Source of the DNA: Staphylococcus delphini
GTDB lineage: Bacteria > Bacillota > Bacilli > Staphylococcales > Staphylococcaceae
Reading direction: 5' to 3'
Assembly (NCBI RefSeq): GCF_900636325.1
Contig: NZ_LR134263.1
Span: forward strand, 1,860,001 to 1,924,000
Length of the DNA: 64,000 nucleotides
Part shown: positions 8,509 through 16,973 of the stretch, one piece after another
Numbering within the stretch: position 1 is the first letter of the stretch
Layout of the letters: each line of letters begins with the position of its first letter
The notes under the pieces: model-generated
Database searches by the model: none
What the model saw: only the letters and a program-made list of their open reading frames with translations
Told to the model about the DNA's origin: nothing
Made by a program: the position numbers and the translations under genes

Positions 8509-9710
8509 ACATCCCATCTACTTTCTAAAATTGATAAGATTTGGAAAGCCAATTTCTTTTTAGGGCCTTTTTGCAGCGTTTCAAATGTCCCATCTTTAAA
8601 ATAAAGCGACACTTCATTATGATCTGAACTAAAACCAATAGACGTATCGCCTACATTGTTCGCAATAATGACATCTGCATTTTTACGCACGAGTTTGTCT
8701 TGTGCATAGCTTTCCATATTTTGTGTTTCTGCCGCAAAGCCTACTAGTTTTTGTGTCGTTTTGTGTTCACCTAAATATTTCAAAATGTCTTGTGTACGTT
8801 TGAAAGTGACAGTTACATCACCGTCTTGTTTTTTCATTTTGTGTGGCAACGGTTCAACCGGTGTGTAATCGGATACGGCAGCAGTTTTAAATATGATATC
8901 TTGTTGCTCGAAACGCTGCTTTACCGCTTGAAACATATCTTCAGCCGTCGTCACTTGTACGACTTCGACATGACGGGGTGGCTCGATTGACGTAGGTCCA
9001 GTTACTAAAGTTACCTTCGCACCGACTTTTTGAAGTGCTTCTGCTATGGCATATCCCATTTTCCCTGACGCTCTATTTGATACAAAACGGACAGGGTCAA
9101 TCGTTTCGACAGTTGGCCCTGCAGTCACGAGCACTTTTTTATGATTGAAGTATGCGGATTGTGACTTTTCTGCATTTTCCTGACCTTGTCGATCGATCAC
9201 AGCTTTAATTTCGAGAGGTTCCGCCATACGCCCTTTCGCTACGTAACCACATGCTAAAAAGCCTTCTCCCGGTTCAATAAAATGATAACCATCGTCTATG
9301 AGCGTTTGAATATTAGCTTGAATTCGCGGATTTTCAAACATATGGACATTCATTGCAGGTGCCATAAATTTAGGTGTCGTCGTCGCTAATAACGTCGTCG
9401 TCACCATATCGTCCGCAATTCCGTGACTTAATTTTGAAATGATGTTTGCTGTCGCGGGCGCAACGACAATCGCATCCGCCCAATCTCCTAAAGCAATATG
9501 TTGTATTTCGGCTGGGTTCTCTTCTAAAAACGTATTCGTATAAACCGCGTTACGACTAATCGCTTGAAATGATAATGGTGTGACGAATTGTTGCGCATGT
9601 TCTGTCAACATGACGCGCACATCATAACCCCCTTGTGTCAGTTTACTTGTTAAATCTATCGCTTTATATGCAGCGATACCGCCTGTTACAGCTAGCAAAA
9701 TATTTTTCAT
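8505..9710 (-). CDS. coaBC: Bifunctional phosphopantothenoylcysteine decarboxylase/synthetase
   Basis: CoaBC carries out two steps of coenzyme A synthesis: CTP-dependent ligation of cysteine to 4'-phosphopantothenate, then FMN-dependent decarboxylation. The N-terminal CoaC flavoprotein half shows TGGIAAYKA, PAMNVHMFENP and the catalytic cysteine in ACGYVAKGRMAEP. The CoaB half shows TAGPTVETIDPVR, NRASGKMGYA and KNADVIIANN. The start at 9710 (401 residues) is chosen because AGGAG lies eight bases upstream. A second ATG is directly adjacent at 9713, and upstream extension has no ribosome-binding site. Confidence 0.95.
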   Translation of the reverse strand: MKNILLAVTGGIAAYKAIDLTSKLTQGGYDVRVMLTEHAQQFVTPLSFQAISRNAVYTNTFLEENPAEIQHIALGDWADAIVVAPATANIISKLSHGIADDMVTTTLLATTTPKFMAPAMNVHMFENPRIQANIQTLIDDGYHFIEPGEGFLACGYVAKGRMAEPLEIKAVIDRQGQENAEKSQSAYFNHKKVLVTAGPTVETIDPVRFVSNRASGKMGYAIAEALQKVGAKVTLVTGPTSIEPPRHVEVVQVTTAEDMFQAVKQRFEQQDIIFKTAAVSDYTPVEPLPHKMKKQDGDVTVTFKRTQDILKYLGEHKTTQKLVGFAAETQNMESYAQDKLVRKNADVIIANNVGDTSIGFSSDHNEVSLYFKDGTFETLQKGPKKKLAFQILSILESRWDV

Positions 9711-9744
9711 CATTTCCACTCCTGTTTTTTTCACTCTTAAAAGC

Positions 9745-9774
9745 ATTATAATATATTTACCATTTTGTTTCATA
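9745..9774 (-). promoter_or_regulatory. Possible coaBC-priA promoter
   Basis: A perfect TATAAT -10 (9745-9750) lies 35 bp upstream of the coaBC start, with a weak TATGAA at 18-bp spacing. The -35 match is poor, so this is tentative. Confidence 0.35.
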
Positions 9775-9913
9775 AGACGTTGCATTTCAAAATCATAGTC
9801 TCAGACGTAAAAATTTTTTAGGGGAGCTTAACACCATTTATCATCCGAACTATTTACAATGAGCACACTGAATCGTTAATGTTATCCCGATTTCAATACT
9901 TCATGATGAATGA

Positions 9914-9967
9914 TAAAAAAACGCCTTTCAAATTCATCTCAGCAGGTAGAGACAACTTTGAAAAGCG
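9914..9967 (-). terminator. Terminator after rpoZ
   Basis: On the minus strand the arms CGC-TTTTCAAA and TTTGAAAGGCG are followed by seven T residues. It separates gmk-rpoZ from coaBC. The rest of the 9711-10005 gap holds nothing else I can support. Confidence 0.65.
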
Positions 9968-10005
9968 CATTTTAAATGTCATATGCATTTATCGATTGTA
10001 TTGTA

Positions 10006-10214
10006 TTAAAAGTGTGATTCATCAACGTGTGGATGAATTTTGCTTGCGGCGATTTCTTCTAACGCGCGGCCTACTGTTTTTTTGCTTTCATAACGATCTA
10101 ACAATAAATGATCAGGGTCAGCTTGTAACTCACGTGCACGTTTAGCGGCTGTTGTCGCAATTAAGTATTTTGAGTTAATTTTATCTTGTAATTGGTGTAA
10201 CGGTGGGTATAACA

Positions 10215-10215
<1 letters not shown>
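10006..10215 (-). CDS. rpoZ: RNA polymerase omega subunit
   Basis: The 69-residue product is the omega subunit, which aids folding and assembly of beta' in RNA polymerase. The conserved core is seen in YLIATTAAKRARE and in GRALEEIA. Its ATG overlaps the gmk stop by one base (TAATG), the standard gmk-rpoZ arrangement of Firmicutes. Confidence 0.95.
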
Positions 10216-10841
<626 letters not shown>

Positions 10842-10879
10842 TTACGACCTTTCTTCGCTATTCTTCTATTTATTAACAT

Positions 10880-10888
10880 ATCTTACCA
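10880..10888 (-). promoter_or_regulatory. Extended -10 element for gmk-rpoZ
   Basis: TGGTAAGAT on the minus strand is an extended -10 (TGn plus TAAGAT) about 42 bp upstream of gmk. No good -35 hexamer is seen. Confidence 0.35.
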
Positions 10889-10933
10889 CAATTTTTATTG
10901 AATTGCATAGAGGGCCAAGCGAAAACTTTAGTT

Positions 10934-10962
10934 CTGACGTGCATGGATAGGCATGTTATAAT
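10934..10962 (+). promoter_or_regulatory. rqcH promoter
   Basis: CTGACG (10934-10939) and TATAAT (10957-10962) are separated by 17 bp, with a TGn extension before the -10. It lies 35 bp upstream of the rqcH start. Confidence 0.7.
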
Positions 10963-10997
10963 AATGTAATGAAAATTTTTAAAGGTGGCAGATATTT

Positions 10998-12701
10998 ATG
11001 GCATTTGATGGTGTATTTACAAGAAAAATGGTAGAAGAATTACAATTTCTCGTTTCTGGACGTATTCATAAAATCAATCAGCCGGAAAACGATACGATCA
11101 TCATGGTTGTCAGACAGCAACGCCAAAACCATCAATTGTTGTTGTCGATTCACCCTAATTTTGCAAGGATTCACCTCACTACAAAAAAATATGATAATCC
11201 ATTCGAACCGCCGATGTTTGCGCGCGTCTTTCGTAAACATTTAGAGGGCGGACGTATCCTTGCCATTCGCCAAATCGGTAATGACCGTCGCATCGAAATG
11301 GACGTGGAAAGTAAAGATGAAATTGGCGATACGATTCATCGTACTGTAATTTTAGAAATTATGGGCAAACATAGTAACCTCATTCTTGTTAATGAAGAAC
11401 GCAAAATTTTAGAAGGTTTTAAACACCTTACACCAAATACGAATCAATTTAGAACCGTGATGCCAGGTTTTCAATATGAAGCGCCGCCAACACAACATAA
11501 ACAAAATCCTTATGAATACACTGGTGCGCAAGTGCTCCAACATATTGATTTCAATGCGGGCAAAATTGATCGTCAGCTGCTCCAAACGTTTGAAGGATTT
11601 TCACCGTTACTCACAAAAGAAATTACATCGAGACGCCATTTTATGACAACGCAAACTTTACCTGAAGCATTTGATGAAGTGATGGCCGAAACGAAAGCAG
11701 CGCCACAACCTGTGTTCCATAAAAATCACGAAACGGGTAAAGAAGACTTTTATTTTATGAAGCTCCAACAGTTTTACGATGATTGCGTCACGTATGATTC
11801 ACTCCATGAACTGCTCGACCGTTTTTATGATGCGCGTGGTGAACGTGAGCGTGTCAAGCAACGTGCGAATGATTTAGTGAAACTCGTCCAACAATTGCTT
11901 CAAAAATATCAAAATAAATTGAGTAAGCTCGTCGATGAACAAGCAGGAACAGAAGAAAAAGAGAACCAACAATTATATGGCGAATTAATCACAGCGAATA
12001 TTTATCAACTCAAACCTGGAGATCGCCAATTAGAAACGGTGAATTATTACACTGGGGAAAACGTGACGATTCCGTTAAATCCACAAAAGTCACCTGCTGA
12101 AAATGCGCAATACTATTATAAACAGTACAACCGAATGAAAACACGTGAGCGCGAATTGACACATCAAATTACTTTAACCGAAGAAAATATCGCTTATTTT
12201 GAAAATATCGAGCAACAGTTGTCACACATTCAAGTGCATGAAATTGACGATATTCGTGAAGAACTGGCAGAACAAGGCTTTATTAAACAGAAGAAACAGC
12301 AGAAAAAGAAAAAGCAACAAAAAATCCAATTACAATCCTATGTTTCTACAGATGGCGATACCATTTTAGTTGGTAAAAATAATAAACAAAATGATTATTT
12401 AACGAATAAGCGTGCGCAAAAATCACATTTATGGTTCCATACGAAAGATATTCCAGGAAGCCATGTCGTGATTTTAAATGATGCGCCGAGTGACAAAACG
12501 ATTGAAGAAGCGGCGATGATTGCAGCGTACTTTTCAAAAGCAGGACAATCGGGACAAATTCCAGTGGATTATACAACGATTCGCAATGTGCACAAACCGA
12601 GTGGCAGTAAACCAGGATTTGTCACGTACGATAACCAGAAGACACTTTATGCCACACCGGATTATGATATGATTCGTCAGTTGAAAGCTGAAGAAGTGTA
12701 A
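10998..12701 (+). CDS. rqcH: Ribosome quality control factor RqcH (NFACT/FbpA family)
   Basis: The 567-residue protein has the NFACT-N domain with the D96-R97 pair in GNDRRIEMD, which in Bacillus RqcH is needed for alanine tailing. A long lysine/glutamine-rich coiled-coil middle follows (about 285-440). The C-terminal NFACT-R domain includes NDYLTNKRAQKSHLWFH and PGSHVV. RqcH binds obstructed 50S subunits and recruits Ala-tRNA to add degradation tails. Older annotation calls it a fibronectin-binding protein. AAAGGTGG precedes the start. Confidence 0.95.
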   Translation: MAFDGVFTRKMVEELQFLVSGRIHKINQPENDTIIMVVRQQRQNHQLLLSIHPNFARIHLTTKKYDNPFEPPMFARVFRKHLEGGRILAIRQIGNDRRIEMDVESKDEIGDTIHRTVILEIMGKHSNLILVNEERKILEGFKHLTPNTNQFRTVMPGFQYEAPPTQHKQNPYEYTGAQVLQHIDFNAGKIDRQLLQTFEGFSPLLTKEITSRRHFMTTQTLPEAFDEVMAETKAAPQPVFHKNHETGKEDFYFMKLQQFYDDCVTYDSLHELLDRFYDARGERERVKQRANDLVKLVQQLLQKYQNKLSKLVDEQAGTEEKENQQLYGELITANIYQLKPGDRQLETVNYYTGENVTIPLNPQKSPAENAQYYYKQYNRMKTRERELTHQITLTEENIAYFENIEQQLSHIQVHEIDDIREELAEQGFIKQKKQQKKKKQQKIQLQSYVSTDGDTILVGKNNKQNDYLTNKRAQKSHLWFHTKDIPGSHVVILNDAPSDKTIEEAAMIAAYFSKAGQSGQIPVDYTTIRNVHKPSGSKPGFVTYDNQKTLYATPDYDMIRQLKAEEV

Positions 12702-12756
12702 AAGATATAGTGTTAAATTTGCTATTTAATAGACTGTAGTATCGGATTTAAATCTA

Positions 12757-12800
12757 AAAAAACGAAGCTAGGATGACGTACATTCTAGCTTCGGTTTTTA
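12757..12800 (+). terminator. rqcH terminator
   Basis: The stem CGAAGCTAGGATG / CATTCTAGCTTCG (one G-T wobble) with a five-base loop is followed by a T-run, 60 bp after rqcH. Confidence 0.85.
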
Positions 12801-12846
12801 TTGAAAATCATCAGTAAATTAATGCATTTTCATCATAGGATTCATC

Positions 12847-13026
12847 TTAAAATAAGGCTACAAGGATACTGAAAAGAATTAATAAAATTAAAAAGAGCGT
12901 TGAAATCATAGCAGACCGTTTAAGAGATAACTTACCTGTCGCATGTAATAACAACATGAATAAATAACTCTGAAGGATAGGTTTAAAATGCCCATTGAGT
13001 AAAGGATCCTTTTTTATAAAAATCAT
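12847..13026 (-). CDS. Small two-helix membrane protein, duplicate of the gene at 15948-16214
   Basis: This 59-codon frame begins MIFIKKDPLLNGHFK and contains two hydrophobic stretches. Most of it lies inside the 130-bp direct repeat shared with the ORF at 15948-16214. After the repeat its C-terminus diverges (LFSILVALF, then stop) while remaining in frame and hydrophobic. It has no clear ribosome-binding site, so it is either a truncated copy or a diverged paralogue. I do not recognise the family. Confidence 0.4.
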   Translation of the reverse strand: MIFIKKDPLLNGHFKPILQSYLFMLLLHATGKLSLKRSAMISTLFLILLILFSILVALF

Positions 13027-13028
13027 AG
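12899..13028. repeat. 130-bp direct repeat, copy 1
   Basis: It is identical to 16060-16189 except for one base (129/130). Both copies have the same orientation and bracket the accessory islet between them. Confidence 0.95.
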
Positions 13029-13051
13029 CTATTCTTATTGATTTTTGACAT
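12983..13051 (-). other. 22-codon reading frame behind the hairpin repeats
   Basis: ATG at 13051 follows AGAGG with eight bases of spacing and encodes MSKINKNSYDFYKKG and a few more residues before a stop inside the 130-bp repeat. It is out of frame with the overlapping membrane ORF. The first ~8 codons lie outside the repeat, so this may be the 5' end of a gene cut off when the repeat arrived. Whether it is translated is not known. Confidence 0.35.
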
Positions 13052-13082
13052 AAATTAAACCTCTATTATACAAAAAAAGGGC

Positions 13083-13174
13083 TTTCTTTTTAGAGTCGCG
13101 ACCCTTACGACTACATCATCTTTAGAGTATTTTCTTTTTAGAGTCGGTATTACTCTCCGACTACCTCTGATTAA
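13083..13174 (-). ncRNA. Two tandem 48-nt hairpin repeats, type III antitoxin-like
   Basis: Two direct repeat units begin at 13083 and 13131, each opening with the identical 16-mer TTTCTTTTTAGAGTCG (plus strand) at a period of 48 nt. Read on the minus strand each unit forms a short hairpin (AGTCGG...CCGACT, and AGTCG...CGACT) followed by CTAAAAAGAAA. A well-formed promoter lies directly upstream, and a T-rich stretch plus a ribosome-binding site and short ORF lie downstream. A transcribed array of 34-48-nt structured repeats ahead of a small gene is the layout of type III antitoxin RNAs (ToxI, CptI, TenpI). No intact toxin gene is present, so the assignment is speculative. Confidence 0.4.
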
Positions 13175-13202
13175 ACTATACCAAAATCACCACGAGTAAC
13201 AA
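13175..13202 (-). promoter_or_regulatory. Promoter reading into the hairpin repeats
   Basis: TTGTTA (13197-13202) and TATAGT (13175-13180) lie 16 bp apart on the minus strand, with a TGn extension before the -10. Transcription would start just before the first hairpin. Confidence 0.6.
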
Positions 13203-13304
13203 ATATGAACACTATTTCGGGTCAATTTCTTTCAATAAATCTGTCTCTAAAGTGCGGGCTTTGGTAAACGATAGAATACTTATTATTATAAACATCATTT
13301 GATT

Positions 13305-13598
13305 TTCATTGATATTGAAAGATATCTTAGTTTTTTAGCTATTTTGTAGGCTAAGTCTTGTAAACTTTCAGATATACAAATTATAGTTTTCCACTTTCCT
13401 GAATATTCAATAAACTTACATGCTGTTTCAATAATTTAAACTTCATTTTCAAAACTACTAAATGCAAGAACTTCATCATAAAGGTCTTTAAAATATGTTT
13501 TTATACTCGAAGATTCACAAACTAATGTTAACTTACAGTTTTTTCTTTATTTCTCTGTTTATCTCAGAGAAACCACCAATAGCAAGTATTTTAGTCAT
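13305..13598 (-). pseudogene. Broken ATP-grasp-like gene, N-terminal fragment
   Basis: The frame starts at ATG 13598 (AGGAG six bases upstream), overlapping the end of the AlaRS-like gene, and reads MTKILAIGGFSEINREIKKK before a stop at an A-rich run. The next frame continues LTLVCESSSIKTYFKDLYDE and VLAFSSFENEV, then after an in-frame stop IETACKFIEYSGKWKTIICI and SESLQDLAYKIAKKLRY. This pattern resembles the pre-ATP-grasp N-terminal domain of stand-alone ATP-grasp ligases. One frameshift, one nonsense change and loss of everything downstream make it a pseudogene. It was the last gene of the CYTH/AlaRS-like operon. Confidence 0.55.
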
Positions 13599-14808
13599 TT
13601 TTTTCTCCTAACAGTTTATCAATATCTACAAGTCTATTGTCATTTCCTAAAGCTAAACTTCGAATAGAATTTCTCCGATTTAATGTTATCTGAATACCTC
13701 TACTCAAAAGAAGTTCTGAATATTTCGACACTACCCATTCAGGGAAAATTCCAAATTCACTCTTTAACCTATCAAAATCAATAGACTTAGAGTATGTAAT
13801 TAGTGATTCTACTTTTTTTAATCTAGCATTTATATCAACAGAGAAATGATTTATTTTCATCATGTTTTGTTCGACTTGCTTCCTTTGATCGTCATTTAAA
13901 TCAGTGTATCCTAAAGAAAGAACAATATCAGAAGAACACATACTAAGTTCTTTAATATACGACTCTGATATAGTTTTTCCATCAAGCAAAAAGGCCATTT
14001 CTCGAAGTATTTTTTTCAAAAAATAACCGTGTTTTTTGTTTGATGCAATACCTAGACCAGCATGAATCAATAAAACTAGAATTCTAAAAAAAAGCGTAAA
14101 TCTACCTCTATTACTAGTATTAATTTCCAATTTTTCTATTACCGGTGCTAAAAAGTTAATTTCATCTATCTGCCAAATAGCTTCTTTTCTTTCAAGTATC
14201 ATTGCAAGACGCTCTGCATAAAAAACTATATCGAAATAATAATTTTCTTCTTTTTTAATGATGGCTATTGCTCCAATTGGAACGATTCCGTTAAGATACT
14301 TATAGTACAAATAAGAATAATTTCCAGTTGGTCGATGTTTGCCAATATGAAATTTTTCTATATTTTCCCATTCATAAATGTTATCTTTCGGAATCCCGGT
14401 ATTCACATACCATTCCAAAAAATTGATTTCTTTATCGCATCTAATATATATTTTATCTTTGCGCAACCCTATAGTTTCTAGAAATCCTAACGATAGATTT
14501 ACGATATCTATCGGATACTTACTATTTTTAACTAGAAATGATAGTCCTATTTCCATTGGATTGGTTAACCTATTAAGCCCCACGCCATCTAGCTTATTTG
14601 GAAAGTAAGATAATTGCTTTGTTACATATTTTTCTAAAGATTCAGTTGAAGAGAGTTTATCAAACAAATAAATGTGTTCTGATATAGCAGACATGTTAAA
14701 TAATGTCTCGGAACCATATTCTCTAACTACTTTTCCCTCTTTTAACTCATGAAATCCCCTATCATTCCCATAGAGGTGAAATTTATTAATTATCTCTTGT
14801 ACGTTCAT
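13591..14808 (-). CDS. Alanyl-tRNA synthetase-like catalytic-domain protein
   Basis: The 405-residue protein is far shorter than AlaRS (about 875) and lacks the editing and C-Ala domains. Two stretches point to the AlaRS core. FDIVFYAERLAMILE resembles the motif 3 region VDTGMGLERL, with the glycines replaced but ERL kept. ASNKKHGYFLKKILRE closely resembles the tRNA-recognition signature PSNEGRGYVLRRILRR. Loss of the glycines suggests altered or no ATP chemistry. It overlaps the CYTH gene by 23 bp and the following ATP-grasp fragment by 8 bp, so all were one operon. A role in a tRNA- or amino-acid-dependent biosynthetic pathway is an inference. The function is unknown. Confidence 0.6.
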   Translation of the reverse strand: MNVQEIINKFHLYGNDRGFHELKEGKVVREYGSETLFNMSAISEHIYLFDKLSSTESLEKYVTKQLSYFPNKLDGVGLNRLTNPMEIGLSFLVKNSKYPIDIVNLSLGFLETIGLRKDKIYIRCDKEINFLEWYVNTGIPKDNIYEWENIEKFHIGKHRPTGNYSYLYYKYLNGIVPIGAIAIIKKEENYYFDIVFYAERLAMILERKEAIWQIDEINFLAPVIEKLEINTSNRGRFTLFFRILVLLIHAGLGIASNKKHGYFLKKILREMAFLLDGKTISESYIKELSMCSSDIVLSLGYTDLNDDQRKQVEQNMMKINHFSVDINARLKKVESLITYSKSIDFDRLKSEFGIFPEWVVSKYSELLLSRGIQITLNRRNSIRSLALGNDNRLVDIDKLLGEKND

Positions 14809-15352
14809 TTTTTTCTCTCATTAATTGTACATAACCCTTTGTTTCAATTTTTGAATTGATAAATTCAAACTCTGTCTCTGTTTCTTTTACAAAGGAATCG
14901 TAATCATTTTCAGAAAAGTCGCCTAAGATTTCAACTTCAATATAATATCCAAGCTCTCCAACTACGTCAGCGTTTACAGTTCTGGTTTCTTCAAGATTAG
15001 TATATGATTTTCTATCTTTGTCAATAGTCATGATATTAGAGAAACCAGCATCTAGAATATTTTTTACAAAATCCATTTGTTGCGATTCTAATAAAATCTC
15101 ATCTTCCGTCCAGAAACCTGGTTTCACTGTATCTTTCCTAGTAAAAATACCTGATGTAGAATCATTTTCTTGACGAAATCGATAAATAAAACTCCCCTTA
15201 ACATCTTCTTCTGCTTCTTTTCCACGCGCTTTATAATACTTATCTATTTGTCTATTCTTTGATTTAAATTTATAATTTTGATCTAAAAATTCAATCACTT
15301 TAAGATAATTATCTTTATCAGCAATTGAAAACCTAACTTCTAATTCTTTCAT
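14786..15352 (-). CDS. CYTH-domain protein (class IV adenylate cyclase/thiamine-triphosphatase fold)
   Basis: The 188-residue protein opens with KELEVRFSI, a variant (ExExR) of the CYTH signature ExExK. Alternating charged strands follow (FIYRFRQEN, FTRKDTV, YYIEVEI) that would line the triphosphate tunnel. Family members act on triphosphate compounds, for example thiamine triphosphate, or make cyclic AMP. Others are of unknown use. AAGGAG lies seven bases before the start. It is the first intact gene of a decayed operon with a radical-SAM gene upstream and an AlaRS-like gene downstream, suggesting a pathway-specific role. Confidence 0.7.
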   Translation of the reverse strand: MKELEVRFSIADKDNYLKVIEFLDQNYKFKSKNRQIDKYYKARGKEAEEDVKGSFIYRFRQENDSTSGIFTRKDTVKPGFWTEDEILLESQQMDFVKNILDAGFSNIMTIDKDRKSYTNLEETRTVNADVVGELGYYIEVEILGDFSENDYDSFVKETETEFEFINSKIETKGYVQLMREKNERTRDN

Positions 15353-15401
15353 TAAATCTCTCCTTTCAACTCACTAAAAACTGATGAAGCTACGACAGTA
15401 T

Positions 15402-15917
15402 TTATTTAACATTTACACCTCTAGAACATACACACGCTATCAACTCCATCAATTTTTTATGGTTTTGCTCTATCCATCGTTTAGAACGATCAACTTGTGT
15501 TCCATACGTTTCATCTTTATCTATCGCATGTAAACTGAAATTTATGCCATCAATTCCTGATTCGATTATTTTGTCAAAGACGCGTTTATTACAACAAATA
15601 GAAGTCCTTTTGACGATAAATACATTTTTCTTCAATTTTCTGAATATATAGGCAACTTTATTATGCAAACCAGCTCGCCCCCTGTCAAGTGAATCTCAGA
15701 AATATTTAATTCTTTAGTAACTTCAAGAAAATCTGAGAAAAATATTTTATCTAAAAAGCCAACATTTTGTACAAGCTTCTGATTTGTTATTACCGATTCC
15801 TTCATTGTGACACCACCAACAGTTCCAGTTACAACTATTTATAATTTTTCTTCTAATACTGTTCAAGGGTGTACGAACAAAATCTTCTTTTGCTTTTATA
15901 AAATCTAATATACTCAA
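15402..15917 (-). pseudogene. Broken radical-SAM (MoaA-like) gene
   Basis: The 4Fe-4S cluster motif is clear at 15833-15810 as SCNWNCWWCHNEG (CxxxCxxC). A second frame then carries NISEIHLTGGE, the SAM-binding GGE motif. One missing C near 15672-15675 would restore GGEPGLHNKVA into the third frame, which continues with FRKLKKNVFIV, ESGIDGINFSLHAIDKDETYG and SRGVNVK, then stop. At least two frameshifts therefore inactivate it, and the C-terminal half of a normal ~320-residue enzyme is absent. AAGGAG at 15918-15923 is followed six bases later by ATA in the position expected for ATG, so the start codon may be lost too. Confidence 0.75.
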
Positions 15918-15947
15918 CTCCTTATTTCTTTCGCATGAAAATTTTGA

Positions 15948-16214
15948 CTAGCCATTATGATAAACTGGTAAACAATAAATAAATGATTTTTCATCATATG
16001 ATTGAACGTAAAATAATGCTCCGATGATATTGAATAGTAATATTAAAAATAAAAACAATGTTGAAATCATAGCAGACCGTTTAAGAGATAACTTACCTGT
16101 CGCATGTAATAACAACATGAATAAATAACTCTGAAGGATAAGTTTAAAATGCCCATTGAGTAAAGGATCCTTTTTTATAAAAATCATAGTATAAAGGCCA
16201 TTTTTGATATCCAC
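15948..16214 (-). CDS. Small membrane protein with two predicted helices
   Basis: The 88-residue product is MDIKNGLYTMIFIKKDPL followed by hydrophobic segments around LILQSYLFMLLLHA and ISTLFLFLILLFNIIGALF, with a short polar tail. I chose the GTG at 16214 because GGAGGGG lies nine bases upstream; the longer frame from 16262 has no site. Its middle is duplicated at 12847-13026. The family and function are not recognised. Its position at the head of the accessory islet is the only context. Confidence 0.5.
   Translation of the reverse strand: MDIKNGLYTMIFIKKDPLLNGHFKLILQSYLFMLLLHATGKLSLKRSAMISTLFLFLILLFNIIGALFYVQSYDEKSFIYCLPVYHNG
16060..16189. repeat. 130-bp direct repeat, copy 2
   Basis: It matches 12899-13028 at 129 of 130 positions in the same orientation. 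Here it lies within the 88-residue membrane protein gene. Confidence 0.95.
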
Positions 16215-16316
16215 TTTAAAAATCCCCTCCGTTTCCCATATTGTATGTAGGCTATATTCCAATCAACACAACAAGCAACCAGCATATTACCAACAAGAAT
16301 TGACTATATTACACAT

Positions 16317-16363
16317 AAAATCCGAGTCTTTTCGCCACACGTAACGAAAGACTCGGATTTTTG
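16317..16363. terminator. Bidirectional terminator between the VOC gene and the islet
   Basis: AAATCCGAGTCTTTTCG pairs with CGAAAGACTCGGATTT, with A/T runs on both sides. It would end the minus-strand VOC gene at 16381-16794. Confidence 0.85.
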
Positions 16364-16380
16364 CTTATCTTATTCTATTG

Positions 16381-16794
16381 TTATTTCTTTGATTCTGGTA
16401 AGGCGAGTTGGAAGTTCACGCCGTATTTATCTTGAACCCACGCAAATTCACGAAATTGTGGTGGCATTTCAGTTTTCGGCATTAAAATCGCGCCACCATC
16501 CTTTAAGCCATGATATAATGTATCCATTTCAAATTGGTCTTTCACTGTCACATACAATGACATCGCTGGGTTCATTTCAATATCTGTACCATTCAAATTA
16601 TCAATCGCCATAAAGACTTGACCGTTTAATGTAAAAATAGAATGTTGCACTTTTCCTGCTTGTTCTGGAATCGTGTCATCATATTTCACCATTGTAATAA
16701 TCTCACTATCTTCAAATAATGATGTATAGCGTTTGATGGCTTCTTCAGCGTCACCATTAAACATTAAAAACGTTGTAATTTTAGGTATTTTCAT
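16381..16794 (-). CDS. VOC-superfamily protein of the PhnB/3-dmu-9_3-mt type
   Basis: The 137-residue protein starts MKIPKITTFLMFNGDAEEAI and contains YTSLFEDSEI, VQHSIFTLNGQVFMAID and FAWVQDKYGVNFQLAL. These are the paired beta-alpha-beta-beta-beta units of vicinal-oxygen-chelate folds in the PhnB-like group. Such proteins are often annotated as glyoxalase-like or demethylubiquinone methyltransferase-like, without known substrates. AGGAGG precedes the start. It stands alone, with its own terminator. Confidence 0.85.
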   Translation of the reverse strand: MKIPKITTFLMFNGDAEEAIKRYTSLFEDSEIITMVKYDDTIPEQAGKVQHSIFTLNGQVFMAIDNLNGTDIEMNPAMSLYVTVKDQFEMDTLYHGLKDGGAILMPKTEMPPQFREFAWVQDKYGVNFQLALPESKK

Positions 16795-16905
16795 AACCGG
16801 TCCTCCTCAAATGTTAAACGATACTTTCATTTTAATATTCACAATCATCAGCTACCTCTGCGTCATCCTGTGAAATATTTATATCCGTTACTGTTTCATT
16901 TTTTG

Positions 16906-16934
16906 TTGTTTTTGCTTTCACTCTATATTATAAC
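16906..16934 (+). promoter_or_regulatory. Promoter for the 29-residue membrane peptide
   Basis: TTGTTT and TATAAC lie 17 bp apart, about 40 bp before the start codon at 16974. The palindrome AACCGGTT lies directly downstream of the -10. Confidence 0.45.
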
Positions 16935-16973
16935 CGGTTACAATAGTGTTAAATCATTTTTGGAGGTTATTTT

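Noticed and set aside
13083..13179. CRISPR array
   Set aside because: There are only two units, each repeat contains a hairpin with no unique spacers between, and no cas genes are present. No CRISPR array was seen anywhere in the window.
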